Part shown: one piece after another, positions 38,206-49,646 of the stretch | Position numbering within the stretch: the first letter of the stretch is position 1 | How the letters are laid out: each line of letters begins with the position of its first letter | Assembly: GCA_903868595.1 (NCBI GenBank) | Contig: CAIPVV010000006.1 | Span: forward strand, 1 to 62,938 | DNA: 62,938 nt | Source of the DNA: an uncultured Pseudomonadota bacterium | GTDB lineage: Bacteria; Pseudomonadota; Gammaproteobacteria; Steroidobacterales; Steroidobacteraceae | Direction: 5' to 3' | Notes under the pieces: generated by a model | Databases searched by the model: none | Seen by the model: the letters and a program-made list of their open reading frames with translations, nothing else | What the model was told of the DNA's origin: nothing | Translations under genes and position numbers: made by a program

Positions 38206-40278
38206 TCAGCTCCGGGAGGGGCGGTTGGCAGGGGGGAGTATGCGCGAGCGGGCTGGGCAGTGGTGGCGGCGTACGGCGGCGCGCATCGCAAGCGCTGCGA
38301 GGGCCGCCAGCTCCGCTCCCAGGCCACCCCCACCGCCGGAACCGCTGCTCGGTGCCGGGGTCGTGGCGGTCACGACGCCGCCGGAGGTCGCGGCGTTGAC
38401 GGTGATGTCGGCCGTGTCCGTGGCGCCCTGGCTGTCGGTAACCGTCAGGCGCAGCGTATAGGCGCCGAGGGTCGGCGAAATGACGGTGGTGGTGGCGATG
38501 TTGGGGTTCGCGAAGGCGGGGACCGCGGCGCCGCCGGAGACGCTGACCACGCTCCAGGCAAAGCTCGTGAGGCTGCGGCCCTGGGCCGCGCCGCTGCTGC
38601 TGCCATCCACGGTGAGCGTCCGGCCGGTACCGACCGAGCCGCTGAGCGAGGCGACGGCGGCGGGGCGCAACGCCGCGTTGACCGCGGCGGCGCTGTCCAG
38701 CATGCCGGCGCCACAGGCCGCGGTCGTGCAGAGGCACTCGGTGTTCTGCACGTCGGTCTTGCCCGCCGGCGTGTGGCAGGCCGGCGGCTGGGGCGTGGTG
38801 TCGCTGACCGTCGGGAAGGCGGCCGCGGTGGCCTGGATCCTCGCGATGAGCTGCACCGGCGTGAGCCGCGGGTTCACGGCGATCATGAGCCCCGCAGTGG
38901 CCGCAGCCAGCGGCGCGGAGAAACTCGTGCCGACGTTGGAGTTGAGCTGGTTCGTGTAGGTGGAGGCGATGGGTCCCTGCGTGCCGCTGTCGGTCGTGGT
39001 GTCCAGCGAGTACAGGCAAGGGCTGCCCGCGGTGAGGTTGACGCAGTTGCCGGCCGGTGCCGAGACACCCACCTCGGGGCCCAGGTTGCTGTAGCCGACC
39101 TTGGTGCCCACGTGGCGCAGGCCCGCCACGCCCAGTACGCCCGGGCAATTGGCCGGCTCATCCACGGGCCCGCCTTCGTTGCCGGCGGAGGCCACGATAA
39201 GCACCCCGTGGGCGGTGATGTCGCGGACCGCCTGGGCGTACAGCGCGCTGCAGGCGCCGGTACCGCCCAGGCTCATGTTGATGATCTGCGCGGGATTGGG
39301 GTTGACGGGCGGGGTGCCGGCCAGCAGCGGCGCCGGGATGGAGAGCCCGGCGGCCCAGTACATCGCGGCCAGCACGTCGGAATCGTAGCCGCCGCACTTG
39401 CCCAGGGCGCGCACGGGCAGGATGCGCACGTTGAATGCGGCGCCGGTGATGCCCACCCCGTTGTCCGAGTCGGCCGCGATGAGGCCGGCCACGCGCGTGC
39501 CGTGCCAGGAGCTGTTGGTGGGCTGGTCCTGGTTGGTGCCACCGCCGCACTTTTTGCCGCTGAAGGGGCCGGCCAGCTCCGCGGCGGTCACGAAATCGCC
39601 CGGGTCCGAGGGGTCCGCATCCCAGCCGTCGCCGTCGTTGGCCGTGGTGTACGTGCCGCCGGTGTCGGCGCTCACGAAGTCATAGCCCGGCAGCAACTTG
39701 CCGCCCGCAGCCGCGCGGCGCAGGTCCGGATGCTCAAAGCGCACGCCGGTGTCGACGACGGCGATGACCACGGGGGAGGTTGCCGCGCTGGCGCCACCCT
39801 TGCTGATATCCCAGGCGCTATTGGCGTGCGTGGCGGCGACCTGCTGGGCCTGCAGGTACCACTGGCCCGCGTACAGCGGATCGTTGGGCGTGTAAGCGTG
39901 CGCGCGCATGCGCTTGTCGGGCTCGGCCAGTTCCACCCGCGGATTGCTGCGCAGGGTGGCCAGCACGCGGTTGAGCTCGGCGGGCTTGCGGATCGCATCC
40001 AGGTGCAGCACGTGCAGGCCGCCACCGATACTGCGCAGGCGCGAGAGGGCGACGCCGGCCGCGCTGCCCAGTTGCCGGACCTGCGTCTCGACGACAGCGG
40101 GCGGTGCCGCGGCATCCAGGGCGCGCCATTTCACGATGATGCGGTCGCTGGGCTCCTCCGCCTGCCGGGGCGGCGCGGCAGCGGCCGCTGCCGTGGTGGA
40201 CGCTGCGTGGGCCAGCAGGACGCAAAGATAGGCAGTAGTGCGCAGGGGCGCGGAGAGGAGATGGCGCATGCCGCGCAT
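38206..40278 (-). CDS. Secreted subtilisin-like serine protease with C-terminal anchor
   Basis: This 690-residue S8 peptidase has, in order: a Sec signal peptide (LRTTAYLCVLLAHAASTTAA); an inhibitor-I9-like propeptide (DRIIVKWRALDA to ELAEPD); and the catalytic domain with Asp in VIAVVDTGVRFEHPDLR, His in SSWHGTRVAGLIAADSDN, Asn in SAGNEGG and Ser in NVGTSFSAPLAAATAG. A PKD-like Ig domain (SLSGSVGTGRTLTVDGSSS) follows. The C-terminus is a Gly-rich stretch, a hydrophobic helix (LGAELAALAALA) and a basic end, resembling GlyGly-CTERM/rhombosortase-type sorting tails. Eight or more Cys suggest disulfides. The start is MRGMRHLL (alternative 9 bases downstream). Confidence 0.9.
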   Translation of the reverse strand: MRGMRHLLSAPLRTTAYLCVLLAHAASTTAAAAAAPPRQAEEPSDRIIVKWRALDAAAPPAVVETQVRQLGSAAGVALSRLRSIGGGLHVLHLDAIRKPAELNRVLATLRSNPRVELAEPDKRMRAHAYTPNDPLYAGQWYLQAQQVAATHANSAWDISKGGASAATSPVVIAVVDTGVRFEHPDLRRAAAGGKLLPGYDFVSADTGGTYTTANDGDGWDADPSDPGDFVTAAELAGPFSGKKCGGGTNQDQPTNSSWHGTRVAGLIAADSDNGVGITGAAFNVRILPVRALGKCGGYDSDVLAAMYWAAGLSIPAPLLAGTPPVNPNPAQIINMSLGGTGACSALYAQAVRDITAHGVLIVASAGNEGGPVDEPANCPGVLGVAGLRHVGTKVGYSNLGPEVGVSAPAGNCVNLTAGSPCLYSLDTTTDSGTQGPIASTYTNQLNSNVGTSFSAPLAAATAGLMIAVNPRLTPVQLIARIQATAAAFPTVSDTTPQPPACHTPAGKTDVQNTECLCTTAACGAGMLDSAAAVNAALRPAAVASLSGSVGTGRTLTVDGSSSGAAQGRSLTSFAWSVVSVSGGAAVPAFANPNIATTTVISPTLGAYTLRLTVTDSQGATDTADITVNAATSGGVVTATTPAPSSGSGGGGGLGAELAALAALAMRAAVRRHHCPARSRILPPANRPSRS

Positions 40279-40960
40279 TATGCCGTCGGCGCGAGTCAAT
40301 TTCCGTGATTCGCAGGGGGGTGGTGCATCCCAGCGCAGCCGTCGGCAGACCGGCGCGCCAGCCGACCGCGCGGCGAGGATACCGAAGGGTTCCCGCGGGA
40401 AACAAAAGCCCCTTCCCGTAACGGGCGGCGTGGCCTTCGCCGTGCCGGCGTTGCCGGGCCCGGCCAGACCCGCCCGCAGACGTGGCGGCACGCTGCGCCT
40501 GGAGTACGGCGGGGTGCCGGGCTGCTGCGGGGGGTGGTTGAGTGGGCGGGTGCGAGAAGGCACTCAAGGCCAACGGTTGGGCGAGGAGGGGCGCGCATCG
40601 CTGCTCCCGGGTGGGCGGCCGGTCCCGCTGTCGCGGCGCGGTGGGGCCGGACGGATTTAAATGCGGTCACGGCGAGGCTCATGGCCGTGAAGAGAAGGTC
40701 ATTCGCCTCATCGCCAGGCCGCGGGCGGCACACCCACCGCGTTGCCGTGGCGTGGCGGGTCGCCCGCGTGCGTGCGCCGCCTTCTGCGGCGCGGCGTCCG
40801 TCGCACGACTGACTTGCCAACGCGCTAAGCTCCCGCGCACCCCTTTGGAGCGCGCCGTGATGGCGCATGACCACTTCGGTGCGCCGAAGGGGCCTGTCCG
40901 CGGACGCAACCGGCGGATGGCGGCGTTCTCCTGCGCACGTTTCTTGCAACTCCCTGGCCC
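40279..40960. other. 682-base divergent gap between the protease and glgP
   Basis: No protein family is recognisable in any frame; the open frames here are Arg/Gly/Ala-rich shadows. CTTCGG/CCGAAG (40873-40888) forms a 6-bp stem 70 bases before glgP, and CCGCGGACG lies next to it. The region presumably carries divergent promoters. No riboswitch or small RNA could be named. Confidence 0.5.
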
Positions 40961-43436
<2,476 letters not shown>

Positions 43437-43447
<11 letters not shown>

Positions 43448-44078
43448 GGGGCTGCGGCGCCGCAGGCGTCTGCTCGGCCAGGCGCTCCGGGGCCAGGCGG
43501 GCCAGGTCCTCCGGCACGTCGATGTCGACCTCGGCGCTGGGCATCGGCACGCGCACGACACGCTCGGCATAGCGGCGCAGCAGCACCCGGGCGCCCGCAT
43601 CGCCGCGCAGGGCGGCCAGGTCCGGGAAGCTCCAGCGCGGGAAGATCGCCGGCACCCCGACGATGCCGGCGTAGCTGGCGGCAACGACCGCCGCCGGCTG
43701 CCGGCGCCAGGCCTGAGCCAGGCGCGCCAGGTCCTGCGGGGTCACGGCGACCTGATCGGCCAGGCTCACCAGTATTGCGTCGCAGCTGGCCGGCAGGTGG
43801 CGCACGGCGGTGCGCAGCGAACTGCCGATCCCCTCGGCCCAGTCGCGGTTGATCAGCACCGAGGCGGGGGACTGGCGCAGCACCGCGGTCAGGCTGGCGG
43901 CGCCGGATCCCAGCACCACCCAGACGCAGGGGCCGGCCACCGCCACGGCCCGGGCCACGGCCCCGTGCAGCAGCGGCCGGCCATCGATTCGGACCAGCTG
44001 CTTGGGGGAGCCGAAGCGGCGCGAGGCGCCGGCGGCCAGCACCACGACGTGCAGCGCGTGCTCGGGGGCGGAGATCAT
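43437..44078 (-). CDS. mocA: MobA-like nucleotidyltransferase, probable molybdenum cofactor cytidylyltransferase
   Basis: This 213-residue protein has the GT-A nucleotidyltransferase fold of MocA/MobA. The N-terminal nucleotide-binding motif is VVVLAAGASRRFGSPKQLV; LVSLADQVAVTPQDLARL carries the acidic metal site; GVPAIFPRW and GDAGARVLL are also typical of MocA. MocA attaches CMP to molybdopterin for xanthine-dehydrogenase-family enzymes. No such enzyme lies nearby; MsrP in this window uses unmodified molybdopterin and would not need it. The start is MISAPEHALHVV; longer readings overlap the thrA leader. Related enzymes with other substrates cannot be excluded. Confidence 0.78.
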
Positions 44079-44270
44079 GGAGTTCTGGGCCTCATATCGG
44101 CGAAGTTTAGGGACTTTCTGCCGGGCGCAGCGCCCCATTTGACCGGTATCATGCCCGCCTGCCCCGAGACGGGGCGGAGCGCGTTAGGGCCCGCTTGCCT
44201 CGCCCCCTGCAGACCTTTAGAGTTCGCGGGTTTTTTCCCATTTAAACAGCAACTTCGCAGCAAAAACCAG

Positions 44271-46766
44271 ATGACCTCTTCCGCCGCTTCTGCCTGGATC
44301 GTTCACAAATTCGGCGGCTCGAGCGTCGCCGACGCGGACTGCTTCCGCCGCGTCGCGGACATCATCGAGTCGCAGCCCTCGCCGCGCCTGGGAGTCGTGC
44401 TCTCCGCCTGCAAGGGCGTGACCGACGCCCTCCTGAACCTGGTGAGCCAGGCCGAGCGCCAGGACGACGGCTACGTCGGCCAGCTGCAGGCCCTGCGCGA
44501 CCGCCACGAGAAGATCGCCCGCACGCTGCTCAGCAGCGCCGCCGCCGAGGCGTGGCTGGCGCGCTTTGACCAGGATCGGGCCGACCTCACCGGCATCCTG
44601 CACACCACCAGCATCATGCGGTCTGCTGCGCAGAACGTGCGCGACCTGGTCGCTGGCTACGGCGAGATCTGGTCCACGAGGCTCTTCACGCCGTACCTGG
44701 CCGAGCGCCGCGCGGCGAGCCACGGCGCAGCGGTGCGCTGGCTGGACGCGCGGGCCTGCGTGGTCGTGGAGTGGGGCCCGCTGGGACCGGGGGTGCAGTG
44801 GGAGGCCTCGCGCGAGAAGCTCAAGGGTCTGCTGGCCGACGGCTATGCCGGCACGCTGGTGATCACCGGCTTCATCGCCAGCAACCAGCAGGGCATCCAG
44901 ACCACGCTCGGCCGCAACGGCAGCGATTTCTCGGCCTCCGTGTTCGGCTCGCTGCTGGACGCGGCGGAGATCCATATCTGGACGGACGTGGACGGCGTGC
45001 TGTCTGCCGATCCGCGCCGCGTGCCCAACGCGCAGGTGATCGACTCGCTCTCCTACAGCGAGGCGATGGAGCTGGCGTACTTTGGGGCGAAGGTCATCCA
45101 TCCGCAGACGATGGCGCCCGCGGTGGGTCGCTCGATCCCGATCTACATCCGCAACACCTTCAACCCCGGCGGCCCGGGCACGTTGATCTGCGCGGCCCCG
45201 AAGTCCAGGCTCCTGGTCAAGGGCATCACGACGATCGAGGGCATCGCGCTCATCAATATCGAGGGCGCCGGCATGATCGGTGTTCCCGGCACGGCCCACC
45301 GCCTGTTCGGCGCGCTGCGGGAGGAGGGCATCTCCGTCATCCTGATCTCCCAGGGCAGCAGCGAGCACTCGATCTGCTGCGCAATCCCCGAGGACCAGGC
45401 CGACCGCGCCGAGCGCGTCGTGCGCGCCGCGTTCTCGCGCGAGCTGGAGGAGGGCCAGATCCAGAGCGTGGAGTCCTTGCGGGGACTGGCGATCCTGGCG
45501 GTGGTGGGCGACGGCATGGCCGGCACGCCCGGGGTCTCGGCCAAGGTATTCAACGCACTGGGGGATGCGGCCGTGAACGTGCGCGCGATCGCGCAGGGTG
45601 CCTCCGAGCGCAACATCTCGGTGGTCGTGGATGGCAAGCACGCCACGCGCGCGCTGCGCGCCACGCACGCCAGCTTCTACCTCTCCCCCAACACGCTCTC
45701 CATCGGCATCATCGGCCCGGGCACCGTCGGCCGCGTGCTGCTGGACCAGCTGGCCACGCAGCAGGCGCGCCTCGCGCGCGAGTTCAAGCTGGACCTGCGC
45801 GTGCGCGGCATCATGGCCTCCAAGCGCATGCTGCTCTCCGAGCACGGCGCGGACCTGAACAACTGGCGCGCGGAGCTGGAGCAGCACGCGCTGCCCACGG
45901 ATCTGGCGCGCTTCGTCGAGCACGTGCAGGTGGACTACGTCCCGCACACCGTGATCATCGACTGCACGGCCGATGGCGCGGTGGCGCGCAACTACCCCGA
46001 GTGGCTCGCGCGCGGCATCCACGTGATCACGCCGAACAAGAAGGCCAACAGCGCGGAGCTCGCGTTCTACGACTCGCTCAAGGCCGCGCGGCGCAGCGGC
46101 GGGGCGCACTACCTCTACGAGACCACGGTGGGCGCGGGCCTGCCGGTGATCCAGACGCTCAACGACCTGCTCCAGACCGGCGACGTGATCGACAGCATCG
46201 AGGGCATCTTCTCCGGCACGCTAGCCTACCTGTTCAATGTCTACGACGGCTCGGTGCCGTTCTCCTCGATCGTGCGCGAGGCCAAGCAGCGCGGCTACAC
46301 CGAGCCGGACCCGCGCGATGACCTCTCCGGCACGGATGTGGCGCGTAAGCTGATCATCCTGGCGCGCGAGATGGGCCTGCGCCTGGAGATGTCGGACGTG
46401 AAGGTCGCAAGCCTCGTGCCCGTGGACCTGGCCAAGGGCTCGATCGATGAGTTCCTGGACGGCCTCTCGGCCTACGACGCGCAGATGCAGAAGCGCTACG
46501 AGGCGGCCACGGCCGCCGGCAAGGTGCTGCGCTACGTGGGCCGCATCACGGCCCGGGGCGAGGCCACCGTGGGGCTCATCGAGCTGGAGCGCAAGCACGC
46601 CTTCGCCAACATCGCGCTGACGGACAACGTCGTACGCTTTGCGACCTCCCGCTACAACAACAACCCGCTGATCGTGCAGGGCCCCGGCGCGGGTCCTGAA
46701 GTCACGGCCGGCGGCGTGTTCGCGGATCTGCTTAGACTTTCGGCTTATCTCGGAGCCCGACTATGA
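44271..46766 (+). CDS. thrA: Bifunctional aspartokinase/homoserine dehydrogenase
   Basis: This enzyme phosphorylates aspartate and, with its C-terminal domain, reduces aspartate semialdehyde to homoserine, the first and third steps toward threonine and methionine. It is 831 residues, normal for ThrA/MetL. The kinase domain starts IVHKFGGSSVADADC and has GRNGSDFSASVFGSLLDA. Tandem ACT domains follow (GTAHRLFGALREEGISVILI, GTPGVSAKVFNALGDAAVNV). The dehydrogenase domain starts IGIIGPGTVGRVLLDQL and has ITPNKKAN, TTVGAGLPVI and EPDPRDDLSGTDVARKL. No Thr/Ile-rich leader peptide is seen in the 192 bases upstream, so regulation is probably allosteric through ACT. Its stop overlaps thrB. Confidence 0.97.
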   Translation: MTSSAASAWIVHKFGGSSVADADCFRRVADIIESQPSPRLGVVLSACKGVTDALLNLVSQAERQDDGYVGQLQALRDRHEKIARTLLSSAAAEAWLARFDQDRADLTGILHTTSIMRSAAQNVRDLVAGYGEIWSTRLFTPYLAERRAASHGAAVRWLDARACVVVEWGPLGPGVQWEASREKLKGLLADGYAGTLVITGFIASNQQGIQTTLGRNGSDFSASVFGSLLDAAEIHIWTDVDGVLSADPRRVPNAQVIDSLSYSEAMELAYFGAKVIHPQTMAPAVGRSIPIYIRNTFNPGGPGTLICAAPKSRLLVKGITTIEGIALINIEGAGMIGVPGTAHRLFGALREEGISVILISQGSSEHSICCAIPEDQADRAERVVRAAFSRELEEGQIQSVESLRGLAILAVVGDGMAGTPGVSAKVFNALGDAAVNVRAIAQGASERNISVVVDGKHATRALRATHASFYLSPNTLSIGIIGPGTVGRVLLDQLATQQARLAREFKLDLRVRGIMASKRMLLSEHGADLNNWRAELEQHALPTDLARFVEHVQVDYVPHTVIIDCTADGAVARNYPEWLARGIHVITPNKKANSAELAFYDSLKAARRSGGAHYLYETTVGAGLPVIQTLNDLLQTGDVIDSIEGIFSGTLAYLFNVYDGSVPFSSIVREAKQRGYTEPDPRDDLSGTDVARKLIILAREMGLRLEMSDVKVASLVPVDLAKGSIDEFLDGLSAYDAQMQKRYEAATAAGKVLRYVGRITARGEATVGLIELERKHAFANIALTDNVVRFATSRYNNNPLIVQGPGAGPEVTAGGVFADLLRLSAYLGARL

Positions 46767-47698
46767 CCGTCCAGCGCGCCACGGCCTTTGCGCCGGCGTC
46801 CGTCGCCAACGTGGCGATTGGTTTCGACATCCTGGGCTTCTCCGTCAACGCGCTGGGCGACACCGTGACCGTCGCGCGCTCGGCCACGCCGGGCGTGCGG
46901 GTGCTGGGGATCCGCGGCGTGGCGGAGGACCTGCCGCTGGAGGCGGAGAAGAACACCGCCGGCCGCGCGCTCATCGCCCTGTGCGAGACGCTCAAGCTTC
47001 CCTTCGGCATGGAGATGACGATCGAGAAGGGCATCCCCTTGAGTTCGGGCCTGGGTGGTTCGGCCGCCTCGGCGGTGGCCGCGGTGGTGGCCGCCAACGC
47101 GCTCCTGGATGAGCCGCTGCCCAAGATCGACCTGCTGAAGTTCGCGATGCAGGGCGAGGCCGTGGCCAGCGGCTCGATGCACGCCGACAACATTTCCCCC
47201 TCGCTGTTCGGGGGCCTGGTGCTGACGGTGGGCATCGAGCACCCGCGCGTGAAGCAGATCCCGGTGCCCAAGGGCATCCAGGCGGTCATCGCGCACCCGC
47301 ACATGTTCGTCTCCACCAAGGCGGCCCGCGCGATCCTGAGCCGCACGGTGAACCTCTCGGACTTTGTCTGGCAGACCGCCAACCTCGCCGGCTTCATCTC
47401 CGGCTGCTACACGGATGACCTGGACATGATCCGCGCCTCCTTCCAGGACGTGGTGATCGAGCCGCAGCGGCAGCTGCTGATCCCCGGCTTTGCCGACATC
47501 CGCAACGCCGCGATGGCGGCCGGCGCGCTGGGCTGCTCGATCTCCGGCGCAGGCCCCACGATGTTCGCCCTGTGCCTGGATGCCGATGCGCAGGGCGTGC
47601 GCAACGCCATGGTCTCCCAGTTTGCCCGCCAGGACCTGAAGGTCGACGACTGGATCGTCGCCGTGCAGTCCGAGGGCGCGCGGGTGGTGGCCAGCTGA
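46763..47698 (+). CDS. thrB: Homoserine kinase (GHMP family)
   Basis: ThrB phosphorylates homoserine to O-phosphohomoserine, the ThrC substrate. It is 311 residues, as in E. coli. The N-terminus APASVANVAIGFDILGF is typical; the GHMP phosphate-binding motif is PLSSGLGGSAASAVAAVVAA (~residue 95), and the C-terminal GCSISGAGPTMFAL completes the site. It is the middle gene of thrA-thrB-thrC with a four-base overlap at each side or less (ATGA at the start, one-base overlap with thrC). Confidence 0.97.
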   Translation: MTVQRATAFAPASVANVAIGFDILGFSVNALGDTVTVARSATPGVRVLGIRGVAEDLPLEAEKNTAGRALIALCETLKLPFGMEMTIEKGIPLSSGLGGSAASAVAAVVAANALLDEPLPKIDLLKFAMQGEAVASGSMHADNISPSLFGGLVLTVGIEHPRVKQIPVPKGIQAVIAHPHMFVSTKAARAILSRTVNLSDFVWQTANLAGFISGCYTDDLDMIRASFQDVVIEPQRQLLIPGFADIRNAAMAAGALGCSISGAGPTMFALCLDADAQGVRNAMVSQFARQDLKVDDWIVAVQSEGARVVAS

Positions 47699-48999
47699 TG
47701 CGCTTCTCCAGCACCCGCGCCGCCGCGCCGCCAGTGGGGTTCAGCGCGGCCCTGGTCCAGGGCCTGGCCCCGGACGGGGGGCTCTACGTCCCGCAGCAGT
47801 GGCCGCAGCCCGCGCTGGCGTTGCTGCCGGACGCCAGCAAGCTGCCTGCGGTTGCCGAGCAGTTCATTGCGCCCTTCGCCCAGGGTGATGCGCTGGCGGG
47901 GGAGGTCGGCGCGATCACGCGCGAGGCCTTCAACTTTCCCGCGCCGCTGGTGCCGCTGGATGCGGACGGCCGTCTGGGGGTGTTGGAGCTCTTCCACGGC
48001 CCGACCGCCGCGTTCAAGGATTTCGGCGCGCGCTTCCTGGCCGCTTGCCTGACGCGTATCCGCCAGGGGCAGGCTCGGCCGCTGCGCATCCTGGTGGCCA
48101 CCTCCGGGGATACGGGCGGCGCGGTCGCCGCGGCCTTCCATCGCCAGCCCGGCATCGAGGTGGTGGTGCTCTTCCCCAAGGGGCTGGTGTCCCCGACGCA
48201 GCAGCAACAGCTGACCTGCTGGGGCGACAACATCGTAAGCCTTGCCGTGCAGGGCACCTTCGATGACTGCCAGCGCCTGGTGAAGGAAGCGTTCCTGGAT
48301 CCCACGATGCGCGCGGAGGCCGAGCTCTCCTCGGCCAACAGCATCAACCTGGGTCGCCTGCTGCCGCAAGCCGTGTACTACGCGGCCACGAGCTTGAGCG
48401 TCTGGCGCCGCCATGGCGAGAAGGCCTCCTTCATCATCCCCAGCGGCAACCTCGGCAACTCCGTGGCCTGCCTGTGGGCGCGCCAGATGGGTCTGCCGAT
48501 CGGCGACATCGTGCTCGCGCACAACGCCAACCGCACCGTCACGGATTACCTGGAGAGCGGCACGCTTAGGCCCCGCCCCAGCATCGCGACGCTGGCCTCG
48601 GCCATGGACGTCGGCAACCCCAGCAACCTGGAGCGCATGACGGCGCTGTTCCCGGATGCGGCCACGCTGGGCGCGGCGCTCTCGGCGGTGTCGATCAGCG
48701 ACGCGCAGATCCGCGCGCGCATCCGCACCGACTTTGCCGCCCGCGGCCAGGTCTGGTGCCCGCACACGGCGACCGCCGCCGAGGCCTACGAGGGCCTCGC
48801 GCCGCAGCGCAAGGCCAGCGGTCGCTGGGTGCTGGTGTCCACCGCGCATCCGGCCAAGTTCCGCGAGATCGTGGAGCCGCTGATCGGGCAGCGCGTGGCG
48901 GTGCCGGAGAACCTGCGCCGGCTGTTCGAGCTGCCGTCCCGGTTCAGCCAGATCCCGGCGACGCTGGCGGCCCTGCGCGCCGCGATCGGCCAGGGCTAG
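47698..48999 (+). CDS. thrC: Threonine synthase
   Basis: This PLP enzyme converts O-phosphohomoserine to threonine. It is 433 residues, the longer E. coli/yeast-type subgroup. Motifs are FSAALVQGLAPDGGLYVPQQ at the N-terminus, the PLP-lysine LFHGPTAAFKDFGARFLAA (~residue 107), ATSGDTGGAVAAAF, SANSINLGRLLPQAVYY and IPSGNLGNSVACLWAR. The ATG overlaps the thrB stop by one base (TGATG). The next gene starts 3 bases after its stop. Confidence 0.97.
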   Translation: MRFSSTRAAAPPVGFSAALVQGLAPDGGLYVPQQWPQPALALLPDASKLPAVAEQFIAPFAQGDALAGEVGAITREAFNFPAPLVPLDADGRLGVLELFHGPTAAFKDFGARFLAACLTRIRQGQARPLRILVATSGDTGGAVAAAFHRQPGIEVVVLFPKGLVSPTQQQQLTCWGDNIVSLAVQGTFDDCQRLVKEAFLDPTMRAEAELSSANSINLGRLLPQAVYYAATSLSVWRRHGEKASFIIPSGNLGNSVACLWARQMGLPIGDIVLAHNANRTVTDYLESGTLRPRPSIATLASAMDVGNPSNLERMTALFPDAATLGAALSAVSISDAQIRARIRTDFAARGQVWCPHTATAAEAYEGLAPQRKASGRWVLVSTAHPAKFREIVEPLIGQRVAVPENLRRLFELPSRFSQIPATLAALRAAIGQG

Positions 49000-49002
49000 T
49001 GC

Positions 49003-49626
49003 GTGGACTACCGGGTCTCGCCTGAGAACGAAGTGATCGCCCTGGCGGTGGCGGGCATCATCGCCATCGGCCTGCTGGTGTACGTCTGGCGTGCCTACCG
49101 CCGGCGCCGCGCCCGGGCGCGGCTGCACGAGGCCATCACGGTGGTTGCGCTGGATGCGCTGCAGGACGTGCTCGTGCCGGATGGCATGGGCGGGGCGATG
49201 CACGTGGACTTCCTGCTGCTGACCTCCCGCGGCGTGCTGGTGGTGGACCTGCGCGATGTCGCGGGCAACATCTTCGGCGGCGACCAGATGACCGAGTGGA
49301 CGGTGATGGCCGGCGCCAAGCGCCACACCTTCCAGAACCCGCAGGGCGCGCTGTATGACCGCGTGGCCGCGGTGAAGCCGCTGGCCGGGGAACTGGCGGT
49401 GGAGGGGCGGGTGCTGTTCACCCAGCGGGGCCGCTTCCCCAAGGGACTGCCGCGCTGGACGCTGATGGTGGGGTCGCTGCGCGCGGAGTTCCCGCCGCCG
49501 GACCCGCAGGCGTTCGAGGCGCTGAGGAGCCGCGACCAGGAGTTCTGGGTGGCGCTCAAGGCCTCGGTCGCGCCGAGCCCCCTGAAGAAGGGAACGTCAT
49601 TCCTGACGGAAGTATTCATGGAATAA
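49003..49626 (+). CDS. Membrane-anchored NERD-domain protein
   Basis: This 207-residue protein begins at GTG three bases after thrC. One N-terminal membrane helix (VIALAVAGIIAIGLLVYVW) is followed by a basic stretch (RAYRRRRARARLHE) and a nuclease-related domain: VDFLLLTSRGVLVVDLRDVA contains the Asp...Asp/Glu-x-Lys-like strand pattern of NERD, and GGDQMTEW follows. The usual Lys of the E-x-K motif is replaced (VDLRD), so nuclease activity is doubtful. The domain is found in DNA-processing and unknown proteins; the location after thrC looks incidental, or it may be co-transcribed. Confidence 0.65.
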   Translation: MDYRVSPENEVIALAVAGIIAIGLLVYVWRAYRRRRARARLHEAITVVALDALQDVLVPDGMGGAMHVDFLLLTSRGVLVVDLRDVAGNIFGGDQMTEWTVMAGAKRHTFQNPQGALYDRVAAVKPLAGELAVEGRVLFTQRGRFPKGLPRWTLMVGSLRAEFPPPDPQAFEALRSRDQEFWVALKASVAPSPLKKGTSFLTEVFME

Positions 49627-49646
49627 CAGCACGTTACTGCTGTTAT
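49623..49646. terminator. Symmetric inverted repeat carrying both convergent stop codons
   Basis: ATAACAGCA (49623-49631) pairs perfectly with TGCTGTTAT (49638-49646) across a six-base loop. The left arm contains the TAA of the NERD gene, the right arm read on the minus strand contains the TAA of tatD. The AT-rich outer stem suits a bidirectional terminator for two convergent genes. Confidence 0.65.

Noticed and set aside
37300..40308. A 1002-codon plus-strand open frame
   Set aside because: It is antisense to uppP and the subtilase, both with full catalytic motifs; the translation is Arg/Gly/Ala/His-rich without any domain. Long antisense frames are common in high-GC DNA.
44079..44270. Threonine-operon attenuator upstream of thrA
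   Set aside because: No leader peptide with runs of Thr or Ile codons and no terminator/antiterminator pair with a T-tract could be found; only a weak GGGGCG/CGCCCC pairing.
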